Part shown: one piece after another, positions 1 to 7,545 of the stretch
How the letters are laid out: every line of letters begins with the position of its first letter
Position numbering within the stretch: position 1 is the first letter of the stretch
Assembly (NCBI RefSeq): GCF_947495675.1
Contig: NZ_CANLZX010000009.1
Coordinates: 83,757-147,756 of the forward strand
Source of the DNA: an uncultured Algibacter sp.
GTDB taxonomy: Bacteria > Bacteroidota > Bacteroidia > Flavobacteriales > Flavobacteriaceae
Direction: 5' to 3'
DNA length: 64,000 bases
The notes under the pieces: generated by a model
The model's input: the letters and a program-made list of their open reading frames with translations, nothing else
Databases searched by the model: none
What the model was told of the DNA's origin: nothing
Made by a program: the position numbers and the translations under genes

Positions 1-539
1 AAAATATCTGGTGCCACATAATTAAAAAACACAATAGCTAAAGGACCACCAATCATAACACCAATTGTAGCTGTTAAAAACATAATTAATGCTTTAGACC
101 CTAATTTAAAAACACCTTTTAAATCGATACTCATTGTTAAAAGTACTAATGATGCTGGTAACAAAAAGCGCGAAGACACATAATATAATTTACTACCTCC
201 TATAAATTTAGAATACATAGCGGCATCGATATTTTGTGTTGCTATATACGTTTTTAGAGTATGTAAATTGGTAACACCATCTAGATTGCCATAAAGGGAT
301 TGTAAATGCGCTATGGTTGCTGTAACGTCTATCCATTTGTCGGCAATTAAACCTACCGAACTTAATACTGATGGAATAAAATAACATAATAGTAGTGCCG
401 GAATAATTTTATAAAACTTTGAAAACCTAGGCAAACTGGAGGTATGAAATATTAAGGCTAGTACCACACAAAGGACTCCAAAAATTATTGTATCGTTTGC
501 AAATAAGGGAATATCACTATTAATTTCTGATATATTCAT
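1..539 (-). CDS. DUF819-family integral membrane protein (partial, C-terminus outside window)
   Basis: The reverse strand is open from an ATG at 539 down to base 1, giving 179 codons with no stop, so the C-terminus lies off the window. The translation begins MNISEINSDIPLFANDTIIF and continues with hydrophobic stretches (around residues 18-35, 45-60, 120-150 and 155-175) separated by short charged loops. Start, spacing and the FYKIIPALLLCYFIPSVL segment match my memory of DUF819 (YjcL-like) multi-pass membrane proteins, whose substrate is unknown. It lies 40 bp downstream of the YciO-like gene on the same strand and may be cotranscribed. The family call is from pattern memory; the membrane nature is directly visible. 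Confidence 0.72.
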   Translation of the reverse strand, partial: MNISEINSDIPLFANDTIIFGVLCVVLALIFHTSSLPRFSKFYKIIPALLLCYFIPSVLSSVGLIADKWIDVTATIAHLQSLYGNLDGVTNLHTLKTYIATQNIDAAMYSKFIGGSKLYYVSSRFLLPASLVLLTMSIDLKGVFKLGSKALIMFLTATIGVMIGGPLAIVFFNYVAPDI

Positions 540-579
540 ATATTATTTTGTTCTTAAATCTTATTTAGAATTGGTGATA

Positions 580-1200
580 TTAAAAAATCTCTAGACTGCC
601 TTTACCTTCTCTAACCACTACAGGTTCATCTTCAGATAAGTCAATAACAGTTGATGCTTCATTATCGCCATAACCACCATCAATAACCAAATCGACTAAA
701 TTATCCCATTTTTCTAAAATTAATTCGGGGTCGGTTGTATATTCTAAAACTTCATCTTCATCACGAATAGAGGTTGATATAATTGGGTTTCCTAACTGTT
801 TTACAATTTCTAAAGCTATATTATTTTTGGGTACACGAATACCAACTGTTTTCTTTTTTTTGAAAGGATTTGGTAACGATTTTGAACCAGGGAGAATAAA
901 TGTATAAGGTCCAGGAAGTGCACGTTTTAATATTTTAAAAACCGAAGTGTCTATTTGTTTTACGTAATCGCTTAAATTACTTAAATCGTGACAAATAAAA
1001 GAAAAATTAGCCTTTTCCAACTTTACTTCTTTTATTCTTGCTACTTTTTCTAAAGCTTTAATATTTGTAATATCGCAACCTAAACCATAAACTGTATCTG
1101 TAGGATAAATAATTAATCCACCTTTTTTTAAAATCTTTACAACTTTATTAATTTCCTTTGGATTAGGATTTTCCTCATAAATTCTTATAAATTCAGCCAT
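580..1200 (-). CDS. Sua5/YciO/YrdC family protein (YciO-type; putative threonylcarbamoyl-AMP synthase)
   Basis: This 206-residue protein is a complete YrdC-fold domain. It has the early PTDTVYGLGC motif (residues 33-42), a PGPYTFIL segment and an ISTSIR motif near residue 140, then DLVIDGG and a C-terminal STVIDLSEDEPVVVREG. Family members bind ATP and L-threonine and make the threonylcarbamoyl-AMP used for tRNA t6A37. The STS motif, TFILPG segment and VVREGKG ending resemble E. coli YciO more than TsaC, and there is no Sua5 C-terminal domain. Whether this is the organism's main t6A enzyme cannot be told from the window. It is divergent from the esterase across 47 bp and lies just upstream of the DUF819 gene. 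Confidence 0.88.
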   Translation of the reverse strand: MAEFIRIYEENPNPKEINKVVKILKKGGLIIYPTDTVYGLGCDITNIKALEKVARIKEVKLEKANFSFICHDLSNLSDYVKQIDTSVFKILKRALPGPYTFILPGSKSLPNPFKKKKTVGIRVPKNNIALEIVKQLGNPIISTSIRDEDEVLEYTTDPELILEKWDNLVDLVIDGGYGDNEASTVIDLSEDEPVVVREGKGSLEIF

Positions 1201-1247
1201 AATAATTATATTGTCAACACGTTACTAAGTAAATATATTTCTAATTT

Positions 1248-2114
1248 ATGAAATTTTTAAAGTTTGTTGTATTTAATTTAATAGTATTCATAACTGTTAC
1301 AAGTTGCTCCAATGATAATGAGGCGATTAAAGAAACCGAAACCTTAACAAATCCTTCTGAATATTACGAGTCTTTAAACATTAGTTATGGAGATGATATA
1401 AATCAAGTTTTTGATTTATACTTACCAGCAAACAGAACTACAGATACCAAAACCATTATTTTAGTGCATGGTGGCGGATGGTCTTCTGGTGATAAAAGCG
1501 ATATGAATAGTTTTAGAGATATTTTACTAAAAGATTTTCCTAATACTGCAATCGCTAATATTAATTATCGTTTAGCGGGAACTGATACTTCGCCTTACCC
1601 TATGCAAATTAATGATATAACTAAGGTTGTTAACCATTTAAAAACTAATCAATCTAAATATATTATATCTAATAATTTAGGTTTTATTGGAGTTAGTGCC
1701 GGTGCACATTTATCGTTATTATGGAGTTATGCATTTGATACTGAAAATCAAGTTAATATGGTTTGCAGCGTAGTGGGACCTACAAATTTTACAGATCCTG
1801 CATATTTAGACGCAAGCCCTTTAGTTAAACCCTTAATAGATTTATTCGGTATAAACCCGGAAGTGTCTTTTCTTGAAGAAGTTAGTCCATACCACCAAGC
1901 AAAAACGACCTCGCCACCAACAATATTGTTTTATGGCGGGCAAGATCCTTTAATACCTACTACTCAAGGTACTGCCATGCGAGATAAGCTTACTAGTTTG
2001 GGTGTAACACATGAATTCACATTATACCCAGATGCAGGACATGGTTGGGCTGGCATAGAATTAATAGATACTTGGACAAAACTTAAAACGTTTATCCAAA
2101 GGCATTTAATTTAA
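1248..2114 (+). CDS. Alpha/beta hydrolase (BD-FAE / Aes-like esterase), lipoprotein
   Basis: The protein (288 aa) starts with a signal peptide and lipobox VTSC, with the lipidated cysteine at residue 20, so it is probably anchored in the outer membrane or periplasm. The hydrolase fold shows the oxyanion motif HGGGW (74-78), the nucleophile elbow GVSAG with Ser150, an acid in GGQDPL (Asp233) and His265 in DAGHGW, a complete Ser-Asp-His triad. Length and motifs fit hormone-sensitive-lipase or carbohydrate acetyl-esterase relatives; the substrate is not evident. Its stop overlaps the convergent Gly-rich gene by 4 bp. A decayed tail of a second such gene lies about 0.9 kb downstream at 3033-3098. 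Confidence 0.88.
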   Translation: MKFLKFVVFNLIVFITVTSCSNDNEAIKETETLTNPSEYYESLNISYGDDINQVFDLYLPANRTTDTKTIILVHGGGWSSGDKSDMNSFRDILLKDFPNTAIANINYRLAGTDTSPYPMQINDITKVVNHLKTNQSKYIISNNLGFIGVSAGAHLSLLWSYAFDTENQVNMVCSVVGPTNFTDPAYLDASPLVKPLIDLFGINPEVSFLEEVSPYHQAKTTSPPTILFYGGQDPLIPTTQGTAMRDKLTSLGVTHEFTLYPDAGHGWAGIELIDTWTKLKTFIQRHLI

Positions 2115-2809
2115 CGCATTCTACCACCACCTCCGCCACGGCCACCCATACCACCACCTTGGTTTTGACTTTGACGATTATTAGATGGTTTTTCTGGTTG
2201 CATATCTTCTTTAAAGTCTTCTTGATATTTTAACCACTTTTGATACTGTTTTTCATCAAGAATAGACTCCAACTTTTTATTAAGCTTAATTTCTTCTTTA
2301 TTAACAGCCATTTTAGCAGGTTTAATTTTTTCTTTAGATAGCCGCATAACATTTCTCATAACGTCCCTACTGTCATTATTTTGCATATCATAATCGTCCT
2401 GCATGCCGCCGCCTCTTTGCATACCTGAGTTTGATTGTTGTTGCCCTCTATTTGTCATAGCAAATTTCATAATGTTATTCACAAATACATTTAACGTATC
2501 AAAATTATCTTTATTTAATAATGCTATTTCTTGAATATTGTTATTGTATTTGTTAATAGCTTTTTTAACATTAAGAATTAATTCTTTTTCTTTTCTCTTA
2601 ATCTTAATTTTTTTTACAGCTTCATTATCATCATAAGAAAAAATACCTGCAATTTGAGACGCATTAAACTCGGGTCTTTCTTGGCGTTCTTGCATACCTC
2701 CGCCTTGCCTCATACCACCTTGTGATGAGCCTCCTTGCATACCACCACCAGGTTGAGCGTTAGTAAAACTTATACTTAATACGAATATTAGTGCAAATAT
2801 TTTTCTCAT
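2111..2809 (-). CDS. Secreted Gly/Met/Gln-rich protein of unknown function
   Basis: The protein (232 aa) has a clean signal peptide (MRKIFALIFVLSISFTNAQ). A low-complexity GGMQ/GGM stretch follows (about 20-45), then a charged helical region (50-115), a second Gly/Met/Gln patch (120-140), another Lys-rich helical segment with LDEKQYQKWLKYQE (about 185-198), and a C-terminal run rich in Gly and Arg. The LDEKQYQKW segment recalls the LTxxQ-type helices of Spy/CpxP-like periplasmic proteins, but I cannot claim homology. Methionine, glutamine and glycine enrichment may suit metal or surface binding; that is speculation. It converges on the esterase with a 4-bp overlap. Confidence 0.72.
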   Translation of the reverse strand: MRKIFALIFVLSISFTNAQPGGGMQGGSSQGGMRQGGGMQERQERPEFNASQIAGIFSYDDNEAVKKIKIKRKEKELILNVKKAINKYNNNIQEIALLNKDNFDTLNVFVNNIMKFAMTNRGQQQSNSGMQRGGGMQDDYDMQNNDSRDVMRNVMRLSKEKIKPAKMAVNKEEIKLNKKLESILDEKQYQKWLKYQEDFKEDMQPEKPSNNRQSQNQGGGMGGRGGGGGRMR

Positions 2810-2906
2810 AATTTTTATTGTTTTTTAACTAAATATTTAATGTTATTAATATTTAGATTCTAAAATGAAAAAAAACTCTCGGTGAGTTTCTGAATTTAAG
2901 AATTAT

Positions 2907-2963
2907 TTAACCTATTACCTCCAACATAGCAAATCGAAGTGATAATTTTTTAACACTACTATG
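2907..2963 (-). pseudogene. Remnant of the 3' end of a second uvrD-like gene
   Basis: Read on the minus strand this segment gives HSSVKKLSLRFAMLEVIG and then TAA. The intact uvrD (5076 onward) ends HGGVKKLLLRFAKLEVIG and then TAG. By hand count 45 of 57 bases and 14 of 18 residues agree, and about 8 of the 12 base differences fall in third codon positions. The similarity stops upstream of this tail, so only the last codons survive. The third-position bias suggests the copies diverged while still coding. Confidence 0.78.
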
Positions 2964-3032
2964 CGCTATAAACTTATTAATCTTAGTATATAAGGCAACC
3001 TGTTTACTTCAAATCTAGATACAAGATATTCT

Positions 3033-3098
3033 TATATTGGTTTAGAATTATTAGACACTTGGGTAACACTTAAAGTTTTCATAAATAATCATCTTTAA
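3033..3098 (+). pseudogene. Remnant of the 3' end of a second esterase gene
   Basis: The + strand translates as YIGLELLDTWVTLKVFINNHL and then TAA. The end of the intact esterase at 1248-2114 is GIELIDTWTKLKTFIQRHLI and then stop. About 12 of 19 aligned residues are identical and the stop is nearly in register. No reading frame or catalytic motif of the rest of the protein is found upstream, so this is a 5'-truncated paralogue tail lying next to the uvrD relic. Confidence 0.72.
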
Positions 3099-3141
3099 AA
3101 GAAATATTGTAACAATTCATACTTAAATTAGTCATAGTAGT

Positions 3142-4107
3142 ATGCTAAGACAACTAATCGCCATATTAATTCTTACCATAAATATCAATTTTGCACATGC
3201 AACATATGATTTAAAAAACCCTATACTCTTTACTCAAGCAGAAGTTTTAAATGAATACACCACAAGAATTCCTTTCAAATTAGTAGATCATTTAATTGTA
3301 GTAAAAGCCGAAATACTAAACGAAACAGGTAATTTTATTATTGATACTGGCTCTGAAACTTTAATTTTAAACAAAGTTCATTTTTCCAATTTATATAGTT
3401 ATCAAAAAAATAACAAAACAGCTTCGGGAATTATGCATTCGGTAGAGAATTCATATAATAAACATATTAAAGAATTTAAGCTTCAAAATTTTAAATTAGA
3501 AAATAAAAACTCAGATGTTATAGATTTATCACATATTGAAAAAAGCAAAAAAATTAAGCTGTTAGGCGTTATTGGTTATAGCATTTTAAAGGATTATGAA
3601 ATATTTGTTGATATGCACCTTAACCAAATTACACTAACTAAAGTAAATGCTTTAGGTGACAAATTGGATAAGCATGTATATTTGGAAAAAATTGTAGATA
3701 GTTTAAATTTTAATTTAAAACATCATACTATTGTTGTAAACGGAACTATTAATAATGTAAAAGTTAGATTAGGAATTGATACTGCCGCAGAATTCAATCA
3801 AATTAATAAGAGTATTAGCAAAAAAGCTCTTAAATATTTTATTCCAAAAAAGCGATTAAAATTAACAGGTATTAGCAATAAAAAAATAGAAGTTTTGGCA
3901 GGGAAATTGCATCGTGTTAAACTAAGTGAGAAAACCTATTTTGGACCTATGTTTACTGTGTTAACTAATTTAAGTAAAATGAATGAAGCCTTTGGCACTA
4001 ACTTAGACGGCGTTTTAGGTTATGAATTCTTTGCTCAAAAAAGAACTATTATAAATTACCAAAAAGAAAAGTTATATTTCATAAATTACCCATTAAACCA
4101 TCAATGA
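3142..4107 (+). CDS. Secreted retropepsin-like aspartic protease
   Basis: The protein (321 aa) has an N-terminal signal peptide (cleavage near FAHA). It contains two lobes typical of aspartyl_protease_2-type bacterial proteases: the first catalytic motif is IIDTGSE (Asp68-Thr-Gly-Ser), the second is GIDTAAE (Asp213), where the usual Gly is Ala. Each lobe has the hydrophobic LLGVIGYSIL / LDGVLGYEFF segment expected 70-80 residues after the Asp. Both aspartates are present, so a single-chain active enzyme is plausible, although the DTAA change is unusual. The stop overlaps the next start (ATGA at 4104-4107), implying translational coupling with the CBM48-like protein. Substrate unknown. Confidence 0.8.
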   Translation: MLRQLIAILILTININFAHATYDLKNPILFTQAEVLNEYTTRIPFKLVDHLIVVKAEILNETGNFIIDTGSETLILNKVHFSNLYSYQKNNKTASGIMHSVENSYNKHIKEFKLQNFKLENKNSDVIDLSHIEKSKKIKLLGVIGYSILKDYEIFVDMHLNQITLTKVNALGDKLDKHVYLEKIVDSLNFNLKHHTIVVNGTINNVKVRLGIDTAAEFNQINKSISKKALKYFIPKKRLKLTGISNKKIEVLAGKLHRVKLSEKTYFGPMFTVLTNLSKMNEAFGTNLDGVLGYEFFAQKRTIINYQKEKLYFINYPLNHQ

Positions 4108-5072
4108 AAAGAATAAAGTTACATATTACATATTTGATTCTTGCATTTGTTAGTCTTAATGCCTTTTCACAAAAAGAAGCATTTAAAGGCTATAAAATAG
4201 AAGGTGATAGTGTTGTGTTTTCATTTGATGCTAGAGATTATAAAAAATTTACTCAGGAATATACTGGTCAAATCCATGATTTTCAAGATTTAGATATTGA
4301 AAATGTTGTGGTTGCAGGTGAATTTAATATGTGGTCTAGAGACCATTGGGTAATGAAACAAGTTGATACATACAAGTATCAACTTAAAAAAAGTATCTCT
4401 GATTTTACTGATGAGTTTTCATGGGAATTTAAATTTGTTATCAATAATTCACTTTGGGCTGAACCTTCAAAAAATGACCCAAATACTGCAAAAGCAACAA
4501 AAGACGGAAGCAGCATTAGAGGTATTTATAATTTAAAAATGTTTACCGCATTTCCTAGTGATACTGGAAATGCAAGTTTTAAATTAAAAGGTTTCAAAGA
4601 TGCTAAAAAAGTGATTCTCGCAGGATCTTTTAATAAATGGGATGAGCATCTTTTTAAAATGAACAAAACGGAAACTGGTTGGGAATTAACATTACAAATG
4701 AAACCAGATGTTTATCAATACCGTTTTATAGTTGATGGAAATTGGATGGAAGACCCAGATAACCCCAACAAAACAAGAAATGAATTTAGTGAATTCAATT
4801 CCGTAATTAATATAAAAGAATACACCGCATTTAAATTAAGAGGCTATACTGATGCTGAAAAAGTAATTTTAACAGGATCCTTTAACAATTGGAATGAACA
4901 AGAATTTATAATGCGCAAAATGGATTATGGTTGGAAATATGTACTCCCGCTATCTGGAGGCAAACACCATTATAAATTTATTGTTGATGGCGAATGGATA
5001 ACAGACCCCAATAATACCATAAAAGAGCACGATGGAAACGGTCATGTTAATTCGGTTTGTATGGTAAAATAG
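4104..5072 (+). CDS. Secreted protein with three CBM48/AMPK-glycogen-binding-like domains
   Basis: After a signal peptide (ending near NAFSQ) the 322 residues consist of three related domains, roughly 35-135, 152-237 and 240-320. Domains two and three share the pattern FKLRGYTDAEKVILTGSFNN, then a W-N/D-x-E segment, a GW...L strand, YKFIVDG and a W-x-x-DP-x-N ending; domain one is more diverged (VVVAGEFNMW, FKFVINN). This is the AMPK1_CBM / CBM48 E-set signature, which binds alpha-glucans in eukaryotic and bacterial proteins. No catalytic domain is attached. Coupling to the aspartic protease gene suggests a joint extracytoplasmic function. Carbohydrate binding is inferred from family. Confidence 0.82.
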   Translation: MKRIKLHITYLILAFVSLNAFSQKEAFKGYKIEGDSVVFSFDARDYKKFTQEYTGQIHDFQDLDIENVVVAGEFNMWSRDHWVMKQVDTYKYQLKKSISDFTDEFSWEFKFVINNSLWAEPSKNDPNTAKATKDGSSIRGIYNLKMFTAFPSDTGNASFKLKGFKDAKKVILAGSFNKWDEHLFKMNKTETGWELTLQMKPDVYQYRFIVDGNWMEDPDNPNKTRNEFSEFNSVINIKEYTAFKLRGYTDAEKVILTGSFNNWNEQEFIMRKMDYGWKYVLPLSGGKHHYKFIVDGEWITDPNNTIKEHDGNGHVNSVCMVK

Positions 5073-5075
5073 AGA

Positions 5076-7409
5076 CTACCCTATTACCTCCAACTTAGCG
5101 AAACGTAGCAATAACTTTTTAACACCTCCATGCTGAAAATTAATTTCGGCTTTTATATCTGCACCTGCTCCTTCAATTTTCATGACTTCTCCTGTTCCAA
5201 AACGTATGTGTTTTACAATATTCCCAACAGCTAATTTACTGTCAAACAAATTGGTGTTTCCATTCGTTTTTGCAACTGGCTTTAAATTTTTAGGCGTGGT
5301 TACTTGAAACTTTTCTGGTTCTTTTTTGGCTACATTGCCTTTTTTAAATACCGGCTTTTTTGCAGGCTTATATCTTATTTTATTAGGCTCTACATCTCCA
5401 AAAATATTAGCATCTAACATGGGGTTAAATCTGCGTTCTTCAATAGGTGTTACAATATCTAAATATTGCTCATCAATTTCTTCTATAAAACGGCTAGGCT
5501 CAGAATCTACTAATTTTCCCCATCGGTATCTAGATAAAGCATAGGTTAAATACGCTTGTTTTTCTGCACGAGTTAAAGCTACATAAAACAAACGTCGCTC
5601 CTCCTCTAACTCACTTCGTGTATTCATACTCATAGCACTTGGAAACAAATCTTCTTCAAGTCCAACTACAAATACCGTTGGGAACTCTAGTCCTTTAGCT
5701 AAATGTATAGTCATTAACGCGACATGATCTGAGTCTCCTTTGTCGGCGTCTAAATCGGTTGCCAAAGCAACATCTTCTAAAAACTCAGCAAGATTACCTG
5801 TGGTGTCTGCAATTTCTTTTTGCCCCTCAACAAAATCTTTCATACCATTTAAAAGCTCTTCAATATTTTCCATTTTAGCAACACCTTCTGGTGTGCCATC
5901 TTTATTGAATTCTTTTATAAGTCCTGTTGTTCTTGTTACATGCTCTGCTAATTCAAAAACATCTGCTGTTTGATTCATTACTTGAAAACTTTCAATTAAT
6001 GTTACAAAGTTTTGAAGTTTCGTTTTGGTTCCAGAATTTATTTTAACATCGGTTTTATCGATGTTTTTCATCACCTCAAAAATGGTTCGTCCATAACCAT
6101 TTGCTGAGACTATTAGCTTATCGACTGTGGTTTGCCCAATACCTCGCGGTGGGAAATTAATCACACGTTTTAAAGCTTCCTCGTCTGCAGGATTTATAAT
6201 TATTCGCAAATAAGACAATACGTCTTTAATCTCCTTTCGTTGATAAAAAGACAAACCGCCATAAATTCGATAAGGTATATCTCGTTTTCTAAGCGCATCT
6301 TCAATAGAACGTGACTGAGCATTTGTTCTATATAATATTGCAAAATCGCTATTCATTAATTGATCTTGCATTTTGTTTTCCCAAATGGTACTTGCTACAT
6401 ATCGGCCTTCATCACCATCGGTTAACGACCGGTTTACTTTTATTTTTGGTCCTTCATCATTAGCAGTCCAAACTATTTTATCAAGCTTGGTTTGATTTTT
6501 ATCAATAATTGAATTTGCTGCATTTACAATGTTTTTAGTTGAACGGTAATTTTGTTCTAATCTAAAAACTTTTACATCGTCATAATCTTTCTGAAAATTA
6601 AGAATATTATTAATATTTGCTCCACGGAAAGCATAGATACTCTGTGCATCATCGCCAACCACACAAATATTCTGAAACTTATCAGACAAGGCCCTAACTA
6701 TTAAATATTGCGAGTGGTTTGTATCTTGGTACTCATCTACTAAAATGTATTTAAATCTATTTTGATATTTAGCTAAAACCTCAGGAAAACGTGTAAGTAA
6801 TTCATTGGTTTTCAATAACAAATCATCAAAATCCATAGCGCCAGCTTTAAAACAACGCTCTACATATTCCTTATAAATCTCACCCATTCTTGGTCGACGT
6901 GCCATAGCATCGGCTTCTTTAAGTTCGGGGTTTTGAAAATATGCACGTACTGTAATCAAACTATTTTTGTACGAAGAAATTCTAGAACGTACCTGCTTGT
7001 ACTTATATATATCTTTATCAAGATTCATTTCTTTAATGATAGATGCAATTAATCTATCAGAATCTTGAGTATCATAAATAGTAAAATTACTTGGGTACCC
7101 TAATCTATCTGCTTCAATACGTAAAATTTTAGCAAATACAGAGTGAAAGGTTCCCATCCATAAATTCTTAGCTTCACTTGCACCTACAATACTTGCAATA
7201 CGCTCTTTCATTTCGCGAGCCGCTTTATTTGTAAATGTTAGCGATAAGATATTAAAAGGATCAATCCCTTTACTCATCATATAAGCTATACGATATGTTA
7301 ATACTCTTGTTTTACCAGAACCAGCGCCAGCAATAACTATCATAGGGCCATCAACTTGAATTGTTGGCTCTAATTGTGCATCATTTAACTGGCTTAAATA
7401 CTTTTCCAA
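5076..7409 (-). CDS. uvrD: UvrD/PcrA-family superfamily 1 DNA helicase
   Basis: This 777-residue protein has all SF1A helicase landmarks: Walker A GAGSGKT (28-34), LTFTNKAA, VDEYQDT (motif II), GDDAQSIYAFRGA (motif III), LEQNYRS (motif IV), MTIHLAKGLEF (motif V) and VALTRAEK (motif VI). The last ~60 residues form the small C-terminal Tudor-like domain seen in PcrA. It unwinds DNA 3'-5' in nucleotide excision and mismatch repair and removes RecA or RNA polymerase. It converges on the CBM48-like gene with only 3 bp between stops. A diverged copy of its final 19 codons is found at 2907-2963. Confidence 0.96.
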   Translation of the reverse strand: MEKYLSQLNDAQLEPTIQVDGPMIVIAGAGSGKTRVLTYRIAYMMSKGIDPFNILSLTFTNKAAREMKERIASIVGASEAKNLWMGTFHSVFAKILRIEADRLGYPSNFTIYDTQDSDRLIASIIKEMNLDKDIYKYKQVRSRISSYKNSLITVRAYFQNPELKEADAMARRPRMGEIYKEYVERCFKAGAMDFDDLLLKTNELLTRFPEVLAKYQNRFKYILVDEYQDTNHSQYLIVRALSDKFQNICVVGDDAQSIYAFRGANINNILNFQKDYDDVKVFRLEQNYRSTKNIVNAANSIIDKNQTKLDKIVWTANDEGPKIKVNRSLTDGDEGRYVASTIWENKMQDQLMNSDFAILYRTNAQSRSIEDALRKRDIPYRIYGGLSFYQRKEIKDVLSYLRIIINPADEEALKRVINFPPRGIGQTTVDKLIVSANGYGRTIFEVMKNIDKTDVKINSGTKTKLQNFVTLIESFQVMNQTADVFELAEHVTRTTGLIKEFNKDGTPEGVAKMENIEELLNGMKDFVEGQKEIADTTGNLAEFLEDVALATDLDADKGDSDHVALMTIHLAKGLEFPTVFVVGLEEDLFPSAMSMNTRSELEEERRLFYVALTRAEKQAYLTYALSRYRWGKLVDSEPSRFIEEIDEQYLDIVTPIEERRFNPMLDANIFGDVEPNKIRYKPAKKPVFKKGNVAKKEPEKFQVTTPKNLKPVAKTNGNTNLFDSKLAVGNIVKHIRFGTGEVMKIEGAGADIKAEINFQHGGVKKLLLRFAKLEVIG

Positions 7410-7545
7410 ATCATCATCAATTTTATCACGTGAAAATAACTAATGTTATGCTTTTTTCGCTTCTGAATTATTAATAATTATAAACAATTAAAAGATATTT
7501 CTGCATTCATGAATTTTGAATATATTTAGACTTTATAAAAACGAT

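Larger units (their letters stand above)
2810..3141. other. 332-bp intergenic region with promoter area and gene relics
   Basis: No intact gene fits here. The left part (2810-2900) is the upstream region of the Gly-rich gene and holds an 8-bp inverted repeat (taaatatt at 2830-2837, aatattta at 2848-2855) and a small hairpin (aaactc at 2873-2878, gagttt at 2884-2889). The right part holds two truncated gene tails, listed separately, then about 43 bp of leader before the aspartic protease start. Confidence 0.7.

Noticed and set aside
7466..7479. 14-bp palindrome aattattaataatt between uvrD and the FMN protein gene
   Set aside because: Made only of A and T; such palindromes occur by chance at this composition and there is no promoter box at a matching place.
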